A stretch of 64,000 bases of DNA from UBA1715 sp045599365 (GTDB lineage: Bacteria; Bacteroidota; Bacteroidia; Bacteroidales; UBA1715), in the NCBI GenBank assembly GCA_045599365.1, contig JAZRVS010000129.1:4119-68118 (forward strand). Reading direction: 5' to 3'. The translations under genes and the position numbers were made by a program. The notes beneath the pieces were generated by a model. The model ran no database searches and was not told the DNA's origin. It was given only the letters and a program-made list of their open reading frames with translations. Each line of letters starts with the position of its first letter. Position 1 is the stretch's first letter. Positions 63,880 through 64,000 of the stretch are shown one piece after another.

Positions 63880-64000
63880 ATGAAAATTACATCAGAAAAA
63901 TCATTATCACGTTTTGAGTTTTGGGGTCAAGCCTCCGACAACGTAAAAAAAAACTAACAACAGAAGACCTAGACAGATTAGAATCTATCCTTAAAGACCT
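63880..64000 (+). CDS. small 'FWGxASDxVxKLTxEDLDxLE' protein, frame broken or shifted at A9, cut by window edge
   Basis: AAGAAAGGAAATCAAA precedes ATG 63880. The zero frame gives only 25 residues, ending ASDNVKKN. A nine-A run (63945-63953) lies just before the stop; in the -1 frame the sequence continues KLTTEDLDRLESILKD to the window end, completing a pattern I recall from small phage proteins. Either programmed -1 slippage on A AAA AAA, a frameshift mutation, or an indel error in the homopolymer explains it. Confidence 0.55.

Overview
This window reads as a long piece of a low-GC, lambda-like siphophage genome; it contains no bacterial housekeeping genes. Two small genes point to an alphaproteobacterial host: a GapR-like protein at 5209-5436 and an RHH_4-like ribbon-helix-helix protein at 1090-1392, both families being typical of Alphaproteobacteria. 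Host assignment is inference. I see no integrase, tRNA, CRISPR array or insertion sequence, and no gene that is clearly a lysogeny repressor, so lifestyle cannot be decided from here.

Layout. (1) 1-21068, plus strand: many small, tightly overlapping accessory genes, then replication and recombination: SF2 helicase, a highly expressed candidate ssDNA-binding protein, T7-like 5' exonuclease, HD hydrolase, MazG-like hydrolase, adenine methyltransferase, family B DNA polymerase, PD-(D/E)XK nuclease, thioredoxin plus a ferredoxin:thioredoxin reductase-like protein, and an SbcD/SbcC pair. (2) 21065-23494, minus: holin-like protein and two tail fibres. (3) 23604-30440, plus: a second adhesin set, including a protein with five lectin-like modules; its promoter is divergent from that of block 2. 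(4) 30437-56431, minus: the virion and lysis cassette in lambda order (TerL, portal, protease-scaffold, decoration, major capsid, connectors, tail terminator, major tail protein, G/GT frameshift chaperones, tape measure, M, L, K split in two, I, J, fibres, lysis). (5) 56552-61049, plus: small regulators, a PrimPol-helicase and a second methyltransferase. (6) 61050-64000, plus: a regulatory-looking region of small unknown genes, strong sigma70-type promoters, six copies of a 21-bp palindrome, and a candidate antisense RNA.

How it may work. Blocks 1 and 5 would copy and process DNA; the redox pair next to the polymerase may supply reducing power. Block 4 builds the particle. Its transcription appears to be set by at least three promoters, two of which share a 23-bp element, and by a small RHH gene encoded antisense inside the tail cassette, whose promoter lies face to face with the major tail protein promoter. 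Block 6 looks like a control module: a ~57-nt stem-loop RNA made from a near-consensus promoter exposes a loop with 10 bases complementary to the ribosome binding site of the gene at 61419. That pairing, the repeated palindromes and two strongly folded intergenic leaders (14921-15015 and 18070-18176) are the most unusual things here.
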